NCBI GenBank assembly: GCA_002749535.1
Contig: MZZL01000405.1
Coordinates: 1,443,421 to 1,507,420 of the forward strand
Reading direction: 5' to 3'
DNA: 64,000 nucleotides
DNA from: Apophysomyces variabilis
Lineage: Eukaryota; Mucoromycota; Mucoromycetes; Mucorales; Mucoraceae
The stretch's first letter is position 1; each line of letters starts with the position of its first letter. Positions 10,836 to 22,884 of the stretch are shown here, piece after piece. The translations under genes and the position numbers were made by a program. The notes beneath the pieces are model-generated. The model ran no database searches. It saw nothing but the letters and a program-made list of their open reading frames with translations, and had not been told where the DNA came from.

Positions 10836-13800
10836 AATTTAGCAAAATGGACAAAATAAACGAGCAAGTAGTGTTGAATCCCTTTTCCCTTTAGGCAAAA
10901 GAATACAGAAAAAAGAAGAAAAAAAGAGAGAGAGAGAGAAGAAATGAGCCCTCTGTTGGCATTTCTTTCAACTTTTTATGGGATATGCATCATATGCAAA
11001 AAAAGGCGTTGACTGTTAATGTTGTAGCAAGGAAATATGTGTCACAAGGAACTGTTTTAGGGCAAGGTCTCTTCTATGCACCTATACATGTCTTTGCGCC
11101 AGTGTCAAGTGCTTTGAGTTAGAAGGGAAAGGAAGACAAGCTTGGTGTTCTGATCGCTTTTCATTCTTTGTCTATATAAATTCTATTTGGAAAAGGGTCC
11201 AAGGGAGATAACGGCATAATTACAAGAAATTTTGCGTCTTTTTGCTTAGATTTGCCATACCACTGACGGGATAGGCAACCAAGATAGCGCTATCATGTCA
11301 CAAGACCGGAGTGGAGTGAACTCTCTTCGATCTCACATGAAAATGATGCCTTTTCGTGTTCCCGCCAAGATCGAATGTCGGGGGATTAGCGGGAGAAAAA
11401 GGGAACGAAGCTGTCTTGTTCTATGGTCAGATTGTTTTTTTTATTCTCCACATTTATTTAGTATATATGAACCTTTTTTCTCTCTTTAGCCGCGACAGAA
11501 CCAAGTTATGTTTTAACTGAAATGCTTAAACTAAGGAAATTCCAATAGCTTTATCGTCGAATAAATTTGCCTATTTGACGCGTTCATGAAGGATTCCACT
11601 ATTCATTCTCTTCTTGTACAGTGTAACAGTCGAATTAAGTCGAGGTGGCACGCTATTACCATAGACGCAGTTTGACATTGTTAAGTAGCCTGTCTTCTTG
11701 TTGTTTCCTTTTAGAAACATAAAATATGTCTGATTTAAAAAAGAAAGATACATGAAAAACACCTTGCTATGCCTTTCTTTGCACCCAACCGTTAAAAAGT
11801 GCGGGACCTCATCGGTTGAGAAACGATACAACTCTCGTACAACAACCTTTGATCAAAGCTACCGAAACCATTATAATAAATATAGCCTTGCATAGTTCAC
11901 GATTCTTTACAACTTGATAAAAATAAACCCAATTTGCTGTGTGCGCAAACCTTCGTGACCGAACTTTTCCTACAACCTAAGCGCTAAGTACTTCCCAAAT
12001 AGAACCGAGAAACAGGAACTTCCTTGCTTTCTTTCGGTTAAAAGAATATCATATTAATTGGCTTGCTGTGCAGCATTGGATATATGAAATGATTACAATA
12101 ATGGTTAGGAAAGCTCCATAATGTAAATAGCGTAACCTAAAACAACATCGTTCAAGTTTTTCGGACAAGAGAATATAAAATGGCACAAAAAATTAATCCC
12201 CCAATTTTTGGTTGCCTTGTCTGAGCCACTGTAACGAAAACTAACGAGGCTAAAACGTGATGATATAAACCATCTTTGTACCTCTTCTTCACTGCTACGC
12301 AGCTGTGCCTGCTATGTTAATGAAAGCCGAGCACTAGCAAAAAAGAGACTCTTTTTTTTTCGTATGTGAAGACCATGTTACGGTCAACCATTCTGCACCA
12401 TGTACGCCCTGCGGCCGGAAGGACATAAAAAGAGGTTAGGAGGACATTATACATAGATCTGACAGCCGAGACCAGAATATAATCAACAAATTCTTATGTA
12501 TAAGGCTCGCTAATCCTCCTTAACTCGTGCAACCTCCATCTAAGATGATGCAGGTTCGGAGAATCGTAAAAACACAAATTCTACACGTATTTGTTGTATT
12601 CGTACGTCTACTATGTTGTAGCCCGATGTCTAATATTGCAGCTGAAATAGCGATTGCAAAGAAAGAAAGGGCATTTGTAGTTAGACGATCTGTTTATCCA
12701 GATAACGAACTGCTCTAAGCCATACCAAAATTTTTGTTCTACAGCGTGGACTTACTAGAACATCTCCTTGACAAAAATCTCGTTTGCACCAAAACTGTTG
12801 GCTGTTCTTAACCAAATCAGAGACAATGTGCAGAGAGAAAGACGTCCCAGTGAGGCAGCAAGAAACTCTTGTGATTGTTCGTATCACTTTTTTTCTCTAG
12901 AACAAGAATGTGGTTAATACAGAATGCACATATTTCCTGTGCAGACCCGAACATCTCTGGGTTTATCCATGACCCTCCGTAGAATAAGTGCTCAACTGAA
13001 TATATTTTACAGTCCATTAAGCGGATACAACGTATTATTGACCTCCTGATTAATCTGCAAAGAACACATTGGCAGCTTTGTTTATAGAAACTTGTAGGCA
13101 AAAGGGGGTTGGGTTCGAAAAACTACCATTTATATCATTTCTTTTTAAGACATAAGAGTGCAGAAATAGGAGTGCTAAACTACGAAATAGAGCGCGCCAT
13201 CACACGTGTAACAAGCTAGGTTCTTCCGCCGCTCAATCCTTAACTAGTTGATTACTAGACTACCTTAGCAGAAACGGCAAGCTTGCTAAACGTTTCCGTC
13301 ATCAGGGGCTCCTTAGGCGAAAAGCAAGAGGAGAAAAACTAACGAACTTGTAAGGCTCTATTTACTTATACACTCTGTCTGTATGGGGCTCTATGTCCTC
13401 TCAACAGCAAACACTAGCTTGCTAATACAACGGAAAAGTTTGCAATCGGTCGTGAAACCCAACTGGTTAAGCCTACGTTCACGATATGCAACCACTCAAA
13501 GACAAGTATACCACAGTTGGACGATACTCGGTCCGAACCGAAGGATAGACAGCACATCGCATAGAAGTAAAATCAACAGTAACCATCAAGAGACGCAATG
13601 ATGGCTCTCGCTATTGCTCAAGAAAACCATAACAACGTTTCATCAAAATATCGAAACTCTAGTAATAGTGACCATGTTGAGTCATCATTGTGCAAGTCTG
13701 GGGAAAACAGGACAATGACCAACACTCGAATTTTATTCTTGCTTCTTTGGATGGTATAGTATCACAACGCAAATAAGCGTATCAATCTACTAACAGCATT

Positions 13801-16149
13801 GTATAAGTTGCTAGTACAGTTAGTGATTGTGATTGTCATATTCCGTTGACAAAGCTACGGTATGCATTTTTACCATATCACACTCTGCAAAATTTGTGCG
13901 ATCCATGCTGGTAGCTACTCGATTATTGGTAGGCACACTAACGTGGTAACTGTTGTTCTTGCTAATAACAGCAGTTTGAAAAATAGAAAGCCGCGTATAT
14001 TTTGTTTTTCGTAACTCTAGAAGCAACAGAAGTTATCGACGCCGCTGCGAAAAAAACCCCCCACAGATGACACAGATGTTACACTTGTACATTGTGGAAA
14101 CAGAACCTATGCAAGAAAACCTTCCACAAGTTGATCATCCATCGAGAGGTGAGCTATTACACGTCAAATGAAATGCAGGTTGAACAGTCAGTAACTTTCA
14201 CTGATTTGAATTACTTATAAATCGATTTCTAGTCTGATTTATATGAGAAGGACAGTTGGCCGTACAGGACGTTGGAGTAATTGGTGAGCATCTCATTTTG
14301 AAACACTAAGCGTTTTAAACTATCATTGCCAAGTGCGTACTTCACCTATGCACAACTCTACATGAACAAAGCTCTCACGATGTTTGCTGTCCTGACCACT
14401 ATAGCAAGGTTCTAAAGTGAATCTGATAAGATGATGGAAGAAAACGCAAGACTTGAAGTTGATTACTCATTGCATTTGCTTTCATGAACCTGTGGTCTAT
14501 TTAAAGAAACTATGGACATTCCATGAAAAACACGGCAGTCAAGGATATTTGTTAAATGGGAAAGGCCTTTTCATTTTAGCATTAGATGCCGTATCTAAAA
14601 CTGGGATGATAGCTATCAAAAAGGAAGGACGAATCAAGTAGCTGCATCTATCAATTTACTTGCCTTTTAAATTCTAAGGAATGGTTCTGGATGGAAGGTG
14701 AAAACAGGGCTACAAAGAACACAATTTTGGAATAGATATTTAGAAATTAGGTCCATTTGACCATATGCCGTCTTTTCTTGTAGTTCTCTTCTTGCTCATA
14801 TATTCTCGAGTATATTGAAAGGTAGAAATCAAAAAAGAAGAAGCACCCGGAGAGACTCAATGTTTGCTCTTCATAAAAAGGTTCTCTCATCTTTCCATCT
14901 TGCTAAATGATATATGTATTTCTCTCGTGTGGATTTGAAGATAGATAGTCAAATTTGTTGCGTAATGGCGCTGTCAAGTTGACCAATCTAAAGAAATTTT
15001 TCTTCTGGTTAAACACTCATAGATGTCTTAACAGTCAGAATAGTTATCTATAGGAGTTATCTCGCTCAAATCAGGAATGGCGGAAAAAAGGATGGAGCTT
15101 ATTGTTTGTAAGAGATCCTGAGTGATTGGATAACAAATGTAAAGAGACTGAGGAGCACATAAGCTTAGACAGCCTGTAGGCGTGGCTTATAAAGTCGAAA
15201 TGGGATTGAGAGGAGGAGGTTGAATGACATTGAGCTGCAAAAAGGATACCTTGAAACTAAGTGTGAATGCTGATGAGGTATTATTTGTTCTAGAAGCAGG
15301 AGTTGTTCTATATCAGCAGACTTAAAGTACTGTGAGCCTGATTTTATTCTCTGAAAAAGATTATCCTTTCTGTAACAAAAATATTCAATTACAACGTATC
15401 AGGGCCTTAATAACAGTTCAGCTGGTAACTTGATAATGTTACATGAATTGAAAGGTGCTTGGACAATATTTTCGCTATATTAGATGAACTTTTATACATT
15501 GTCTGATGACTGTTACTGCTAGTTTATGAATTACTTTTCAATCGTATACTTCAATGTATAACCTGGATTTTCGGAAAAGCAGTATGTTTTGATTCCTTAG
15601 AGAGACCTTGTGCCAAATGATCCTTACTTGTATATATCAAAAACCATTCATTGCTGCTGCGCTATTGTTATTATTCCACTGGTTTTTACTATCCGCTATT
15701 GCCAATGGCCAACGATCGGAAATCAAACGTTAATTGCCCATTGAAAATTTTGTTCCAAGTCGCTTACAAACAAGCTTATAGAAGCATTGCCATTGCACAT
15801 TCAACAAATTGTAACGGACTATAGCAAAAGTGATGGATGAGATATATGAATATGATTGATATCTTTGAATGCAAGGCTCGGTATTATACAGACAGCTGTC
15901 GTAAAAGTGTGGATGGACAAATCGTTCTTGATCTGTCTTTACCCTTGGGTAAGGTCAATGATGATTAGTTTATTTTTATGAAACCTGTCTTTGTGGACTG
16001 TTAGTTTACGCTGTGCTGTAGTATAAATGTTGTCATTACAAAAAAAAATAATAAATGGTTTAATATTAGTAAGCCTGAACGTTATCATCCTTTCTTTCTT
16101 TGTTATTTCTTCCTTTACTGTTAAACTCATCATGGATGATTTTGCGTTT
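10836..16149. other. gene desert with no supported gene
   Basis: More than 5 kb with no open frame longer than about 95 codons, no recognisable motif on either strand and no tRNA. It starts with the GATA gene's 5' flank, including a GA-rich tract at 10925-10943. The rest is scrambled, AT-rich sequence of the sort left by old transposons, but I could not match a family. Confidence 0.5.
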
Positions 16150-19100
16150 CATATGCGTTCGCTTATCTATTTTTTTTTTCATGTTGTCTCTGACCGCCTT
16201 GACAGGCAAAGATTACATCCAGAAGGAAAAAGGGAAAAAAAGCTGCTGATGTGGAATTACAGAAGAAGCTACAGGAGTAGGAAAGGTTGAAAAAGGTACG
16301 TACGGATCATAAAAGAAAGTTAGCTGACAGTAACCAACCTCAGCGAATCAGTCGCAGTGTAATTCTTGTGGGCTCTGGGGGCATCAAAACATGAATTCAA
16401 AGCTGTGTCCAAAGAGAGAAGTCAAAGGTTTCCAACGCACCTGCTATATTATGTATCACGCTGAAGTATACCCAATAGCTGTACTAAGCGTACGCGCCGG
16501 TGAAAAGCTCGGAGTATGGCGCTTAAACAAGCAAAGAAAACGGGTCGAGCGACTAAGCAAGCAAACTCCAGTAGTACCAACTTTATAGCAATCCATGTCC
16601 TGCATGTGGTTCCACTGAACATAGAAGTACCCGAGCGAAGAGTTGCCTGCGACACACTAAGTCGACCGAAGAGATCTTAGAAGGTCAACCTGGGAAAGAT
16701 TTGCAAGTATTTACTCGAAAAGCTCCTCTAGATTTCGTTGCCATTGAGGCACATCGATATCAGTATCGACGAAAGGTTCCAAGAGTTTTCACAATATGCG
16801 AGAGGTGTTTGTCACAACACAGCTATTTTTCAACCAATATATACTTGATCATCAAGTGATTCCACCCATTTGTTCCACTCAAAAATTTTTGTATTCCGTC
16901 ACGCAATTTGTGCTCAACAAGTCAACGACAATCAGAAACGATAAGATGTCAATAGATATTAGCAGCTCGTGGAGAGAATTTCTTGACAAGCACCCTCAGA
17001 TGCAACAAACACCCAGCACACAAATTGAGATTATCTGATGTATTGTCAGAAGCTTGTGTATTGCTGGCCACATGCTATTTAAACAGTATAATCAAAAATT
17101 TCAAAATTCGGGTGCGTTCATTTGTTGAACTTAAGCTGTCAGTAGCGCTTCCGGTATGTATCATGTTTTGGTATATCTGAACTAAGTTTCATCATATATA
17201 GAGTATAATGAAGACTAATATACAATATATTGCATAGGAATATGCCTTCGAACGCATCGCTGGTGGATTTCCCCAATGGCCTGATTCAATTGAACCGGAT
17301 TTGCCGTTAGTGGCTATTGCCGATAGGATCTGTGATAATTAAGAGGTACTAACGCCCAAGCCTGCAACTCCGCCGGCCATATCGGCATCACCTGGCGCGT
17401 ATATTCCAACGTTAAAACGTATTCTGTCGTCCTATGAAGAAGAGCATAATATCGTTGCTGCTTCCAAAAAAATCTGGCGATATAATTCTGCCTCGTCTAT
17501 TCTCGATTTCACCAAAGCCAAGTTGCAAGTGGCGCTTGTTTCAATAAACGCCATACTTTCGGCAAGTCTGTTATTTCTTCGAAAATCAGCACAGGCGAGC
17601 GGCACCCACGAGTATTTTTTGAAGCGCTTAACCTTATTTATTTCGGATTTATTTGGTATGAAAAATATGGATAATTGCCATTCACTTGGAAACACTCACT
17701 GTGTGTTAACATATACGTACAGCTTAGGAGATTCTATCGGGAATGCAAATCATCGTTTTGCATGCAGAATTCTTTCCGATGGATACAGTCAATCTAGTTT
17801 TTGCAAGAAAACAAAAGGAAAAGGTGCCGGCAACGGAGTTTGACCTTGAGAACTTTACCATTGATGAAGTCGAGCAGTGGCTCGAACCGTGGGCCATGTA
17901 TCCGGGGTTGAATCAAAGATATACAGCTGCAGACGGCAGTGGTTCATAGAGCCAACAAGTACGCCGTGTGTCGACAAAAGAATATTATGCCATGACTGGC
18001 TCTACGCGGAGAGCAACGCAACTCGAAAAACAAAAGGATGCGGCGGATATTACTCGGATAGAGACCGGTTTAGAGACTTGCAAAATAGCATCATCACAGC
18101 AGCAGTATCATCAATTCGTGAAGTGTTTCGTCCACAATTTTCTAGTATTAGCCGCTTTTTACGGTCCCAACATGGCTGAGAAGCGATGCAACAGCTACCA
18201 AGGAGTGCAATGTGTTCGCGAACAGCTCGTTAATGTATTAGTCAACGGTGGAAAAAGCTCCATAAGAAACGGCGAAGAAAGACTCGAAAGAATAGACGAA
18301 AGAGAAGAAAGAAGACACTGAAACGGCGAGAACGAAAGAAGCTGAAAGGGCGATCAGGGTCAGTCACTAAGTTCAAGGTACTGAAATAATGAAACTAACG
18401 GGATTTCTAGCCTAGGCCGCAAGACTCTGGAGTCATGTCAGCGCAACATAAACCACACCTAAGCACCAAGAAATGGCATCCAAAGGCATTTCAAGCAAGC
18501 AAAAAAAAATGCCATTAATTGTATTCGGGTCAGCGATGTTCGATGCGAGTGGACACGCGTCAAAAAGGGGAAAGGGTGCTGCGTTAGTCAACACCTGTTG
18601 GAAAATGCTAAAGAGAAGAGAAAGGAGAGGGGAATTGATTGCAACAATAGTCGATGAATTTTTACACGTCTCAGGTTTGTTGTCTTTTGCTTTCGTATGT
18701 ACACTCATGGTTTATCTAAAGGTATGCAACAGCTGCCTTGAGAGAGGACTGGAGAAGGCCGTAACAGCGATTATGTATCCCTCCATAGTGTAGTAGTTTG
18801 CAAACCACTACCGTACACTATGACAACGGGACATCGATTCGGCAAAAAACATGTTCTACATTGCAAACTCAGTTTGGCGCGGAAAACGTCGCCCCACAAA
18901 ATACCGACGTCCCTCCAACAACGATATCGCCATTACGAATATGGTTTCCTCATAATGAGGATTCAGATATATACGTCTTGAACGGTAAATTCAATATTTG
19001 TAAATCACGTTTTTCTAATGATTCGTCTTTACACATTGCTCAACTTTTTCTTGTGCATATCATCTGGGTAAGTAAGAAAATATTGTCCAAGGGAAACAAT

Positions 19101-19210
19101 ATTCTCACAAGCCCCTTATCTATCTCATTTCCAGTTGACGCACTAAGTTGTTATGCGATAAACAGTATGCTGAATATTGGTTCTTCGTTTCCAGTATCCC
19201 GGTTACGGTG
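16150..19210 (+). mobile_element. decayed TnpB/Fanzor-like RuvC element, copy A
   Basis: Broken coding sequence with stops and frameshifts; pieces in order read as one protein. Two zinc knuckles C-x2-C-x4-H-x7-C come first (CNSCGLWGHQNMNSKLC at about 16,357 and CPACGSTEHRSTRAKSC at about 16,593). Next are PPICSTQKFLYSVTQFVLNK (16.8-16.9 kb) and IEPDLPLVAIAD (17.3 kb). A YPGLNQRYTAADGSG segment (17.9 kb) resembles a RuvC-I motif whose Asp has become Tyr, followed by STKEYY. A strongly basic tract (18,250-18,350), VDEF with a possible RuvC-II Glu (18.65 kb) and a VCNSC zinc-ribbon half (18.72 kb) follow. The order suits TnpB/Fanzor nucleases. The family call is inference; the match to copy B at 52.7 kb is seen directly. 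No intact ORF remains. Confidence 0.5.
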
Positions 19211-19512
19211 ACTGCTGCATGCAGTCCCTCAAGCTACGTCGTCAACTGCATATTAAACATGAATTTGTCTATGATTGAACAGTTTAAACCTCAATCCTTG
19301 CGTCTGAATGGCGTTCCCGTTATGTAAAGTGGACTAGTTAGGTCATGTCATTCATTCGAATATGGATAGACATGCTTCTTTTTTCTCTGTATGGACCAAA
19401 TAACAGGCAAGTCAGGCGATGGACAGGATCGTTGAAAGCTTGAAAACAGGGTTTTAGGCTGGTTTGATATCTGATGACCGGCTAAAGTATACAACCGAGC
19501 TTTATTTCTTTC
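19211..19512. other. intergenic
   Basis: About 300 bases after the decayed element with no coding signal. It leads into the GATAAG cluster. Confidence 0.5.
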
Positions 19513-19551
19513 CTTATCCTGTTCCTTTTTGATAAGGGCTGATAAGATAAG
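19513..19551. promoter_or_regulatory. cluster of four GATAAG sites upstream of xanthine dioxygenase
   Basis: Within 39 bases there is one CTTATC (19513-19518) and three GATAAG (19531-19536, 19541-19546, 19546-19551, the last two sharing a base). These are perfect core sites for fungal GATA factors of the AreA/Gln3 type. They end about 450 bases before the ATG of the xanthine dioxygenase gene, a purine-catabolic gene controlled by AreA in Aspergillus. The sites are seen; control of this gene is inferred. Confidence 0.6.
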
Positions 19552-19998
19552 CTGAAACAGCGAAGCCGCAACGTACGAACCGAACCCTTTTACTCGCTTA
19601 CCTTTACAAAGAACAGTATGGTAATATATTAGAATAAGACGGGAAAAGCAGATGGAATGAATGGGCGGAGCGATCTTTGCTTCCGAGTGTGGGAAAGTGA
19701 GATCATTGTTTGTCCAGTCAGCTGCAGGACTTTGCGGTATATGCAGCTTGCCTCGGGCGCTATAAACGGTCGATTGCGATAAAGCCTGTAACCAATCCCA
19801 TAAAGCCATCCATCTACATACGGGATTTCATTGGATCACTTCTGGTTGAATATAGCTCGATTAAAAAGGTTTGGATGGTGCATAACTCCGATCAGTCCTG
19901 AAAAAGAATCGAATTTAAAAAGGGCTCCCATCCCAATCACAGAGAGGCAAAAACACACTACTCTTTCTTACATATTCTTTGCTTTCCTTCTCTTACCC

Positions 19999-21456
19999 AT
20001 GCCATTCACAATTGAACCCATTAAGCCTACAGCTGCCCAAAGTGGTGTAGACTTTGGTGCCTTCATTCATGATCTTGATTTGGAAAAACTCACAGGTACA
20101 TTTGCTTTTTGACACTCGTACAAAGAAACGACATGAGAAAAGGAAAGGCAGGTTGATTAACATGCATCGGATGGGGTTAGATGAGGACTTCAAGGAGCTG
20201 GAAAAGGCGGTGTATACCTATCAAGTGGTAGTTGTTCGAAACCAAGGTCATCTTAGCCCTCGGACTCAGTACGCCATTACCAAACGGTTTGACCCGGAAG
20301 CAGATATCTATGGTCATGGACTCCAACACCAAGCGAAAGAGTCGGTAATATCTCGTGATTTGTCTCCTATGCCAGATGCTCCACAGGTCCAATTACTTGG
20401 TCATGGTGTAGTCAAGAACTACCATGGCATCGAGGAAAGGAAACTGACACATCCAAATCATCGGAACTACCATCATACGCCATTGACGGAAGAGGAAGAG
20501 GCCCAAGATAAAACCCGGTTCTTCCGTTGGCATATGGATGCTGCTCTTTACGGCTTGAATCCACCCAAAGTGACCACACTTTTTGGTGTAAAGAATCCGG
20601 TAAGTTAAGGTTGGGTCTTTTTCGCCAGCAAGCATATGCTGACCCAATTGCGGGTGGCGATTTAGGAAGCGAGAAGACAGACTGTACAATACGATGATGG
20701 TACAGGTCATACATTGGATGTGCAATTAGGGACCACAGCATGTAAGTGATCTACTGCTACTGCAACAATACATGTCATTGATCATCGATGTTATTTCTTG
20801 ATTTTAGTTATTTCGGGTCAAAAGGCGTTTGAGCTTTTACCGACAGATATTAAACAAATTGCTCTCCGTACCAAAGTCAAATATGCCCCTCATCCCTACT
20901 TATGGATGTCAAAAGCAAAATTGATCAACAATGGACTTGGTGTTGTCTCAGAGAACAAGGAATTGACTCCGGAAGAGTTACCACCTATTGAAGCAGAGGC
21001 CATTAAGATATATCCCATGGTAAGTAAAGGGAAATTAAGGGGTTGAGGGGGGGAGGGAGAGCAATACATTATCCGTGAGAAATTTAACACCTCTCATCCT
21101 AACTTTTTTAGTTGTGGAAAAACCCTGTGACAAAGAAGATTCATTTCCAAGTCCATCCTGCCGCAATACAGGATTTAATCATTGATGGCAAACCGATGGG
21201 TGATCTGAAGAAGGCGCGCGAATGGCTCTATGAGATCCAACGTCCATGCATCAATCCCGAAAATATCTACGCCCATGAATGGAAAGATGGTGACTTCGTC
21301 CTTTTCCATAACCGTGGCGTACTACATTCAGTCGTCGGTTCACTCAAGGATACAGATATGAGAATATTCCAACAATGCAATATGGCTAGCAATGACGATC
21401 CCATCCCTGCCACCGAAGAAGACCTTAAACCCTATCTCTCTGTTACCCAAGCCTAA
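19999..21456 (+). CDS. xanA: 2-oxoglutarate/Fe(II)-dependent xanthine dioxygenase, TfdA family
   Basis: Five exons (19999-20095, 20181-20599, 20666-20741, 20808-21019, 21112-21456) in phase encode 382 residues, the size of fungal XanA. The iron triad is visible: H and D in FFRWHMDAALYGLNPPKVTT and the distal H in LFHNRGVLHSVVG. RRQTVQYDDGTG and LGTTAFISGQ match the XanA subgroup of the TfdA/taurine dioxygenase family. XanA converts xanthine to uric acid in the cytosol, using 2-oxoglutarate and oxygen, and replaces molybdenum xanthine dehydrogenase in several fungi. The GATAAG cluster upstream points to nitrogen control. A related TfdA dioxygenase with another substrate is the main alternative. 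Confidence 0.85.
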
Positions 21457-21660
21457 ATAAAATAAACAAAAAGGAAGGTTTTTGCTTGCTTCCAAAAAGT
21501 TAACTGCCATGTATGCACTTTTATGCCACTTTACCGAAGTAGAGCGGTTCTATCAAATATGGATGAAGTTAAACTCCGCTAATGGTACTCCTGCTTGGCA
21601 GTGAGCGAGCTGAACATGGATGAGCCTTTCTCTTACCTTCTCACCTTTTAATCTCTCAAC

Positions 21661-22038
21661 ATGCCAAAGCTAGATAAGCTGAAACCAGAAGATCTAGTTT
21701 CTATCAGTAAAAAGATGTTTTATGGAGGGTTTGCATTCCTTCCGTTTCTTTGGCTCATCAACTTCATCTACTTTTTCCGTGCCAGTCGTGCGCCATCAGC
21801 GCCCAAAGAGCTATCTAAGTGTAAATAGTATAAGCCAAGACAGAACAACAAACGAACTTAATCAATGCTTTTTATTTATCTGTTATATACCTTTATTGCA
21901 GATATTTATATGTCACTTGCCGGATGTTTAGTATGGTTCATCGGTTTAACGACGTGGTATGCCATCTTTGTTCAACAACGAGTAGCGTGGGGAGCAACAG
22001 CGGACCAGATCACAGTAGTTATACCCAAGGGTGCATGA
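21661..22038 (+). CDS. PEN2: PEN-2 (gamma-secretase subunit) homologue
   Basis: Two exons (21661-21820 and 21902-22038) encode 98 residues, close to the 101 of human PEN-2. The hallmark YGGFAFLPFLWLINFIYFFR appears at residues 20-39. The second hydrophobic stretch is LAGCLVWFIGLTTWYAIFVQ, and the end WGATADQITVVIPKGA parallels the conserved WGALGDYLSFTIP tail. In animals and plants PEN-2 triggers presenilin endoproteolysis and stabilises gamma-secretase in ER/Golgi membranes. The gene follows xanA by 204 bases and precedes signal peptide peptidase by 846 bases on the same strand. No presenilin, nicastrin or APH-1 lies in the window. Confidence 0.87.
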
Positions 22039-22884
22039 AAAGGAACAATAGCAACAACATAATTGGAAACTACATACGAAGATATATGGATTTATAAGCA
22101 AACTCATCACTTTCCAACGCATGAAGGGCTGGGTCCCGCAAGTGGCGTTCAAATCTCGCATAATGTCAAGTTTGCGAAAACAATATCGACTTGGTAGTTT
22201 GGCTAGCAGATGTTCAACTGAAAAACGCTTATTAAAGAACTCAATGCGGTATATCGCAAAGTTATTCGCACTGGATGAAGAACAAGTATCCTGGAAAGAA
22301 ACAGTTATGGAGAGTTTCAACCGACAAAGATTACACTTCGACTGGAAAATAAGTCGTTTCGTCGAAATTCTCGTATAACTGTTTAAACTTAAGCGAAAAA
22401 TCACTATAACATTCTTCAAGACGAAACATTGAGCATACATTGGGAGCTACAGCGAACCATAGGATGGCAAATGGACATTGTTTTTGGGTATATAAAGCAG
22501 CATCAATTCACCTTGGATATCACACTTTTCTCTCATCTGTCTTTCTTTCTTTCATAATAAGAATGACCAGACGCAAATACATTCTCAATGTAGTTTAAGA
22601 ATTCATTGATGGGCTCTTTGCATGAAGAAAAGATAAATTGATCATGTTGTCATCACATCCATGGATCAACCCAAGGGTGTGTACGTGTGCCAATCATTGT
22701 GAAGCGGCTGTTGAATTTGACAGGATGAAGGCAATCTGTCAACTTTTGGAAGCCGCACTCTTTTCGTTCAGCCTGTTTGCTCCCTTCCCCTTTCTTTTAT
22801 TTTTTACCCTTTGCTTTGTCCCCCTCTCCTTATTCACTTTTCCCTTATTTCATAACGTAAAACCTTTACCTCCGTGCCCCGTCA
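22039..22884. other. intergenic between PEN-2 and SPP
   Basis: Contains an unassigned ATG-started frame of 85 codons (22,121-22,378, plus strand) and a good TATATAAAG at 22,489-22,497. An 11-codon ORF beginning near 22,563 and a pyrimidine-rich leader just before the SPP start follow. If the TATA box serves SPP, its leader would be about 360 bases and would carry that short upstream ORF. No known motif was found. Confidence 0.45.

Noticed and set aside
14453..14641. 62-codon frame in the gene desert that looks protein-like
   Set aside because: Short, isolated and without any recognisable motif; not enough to call even a pseudogene.
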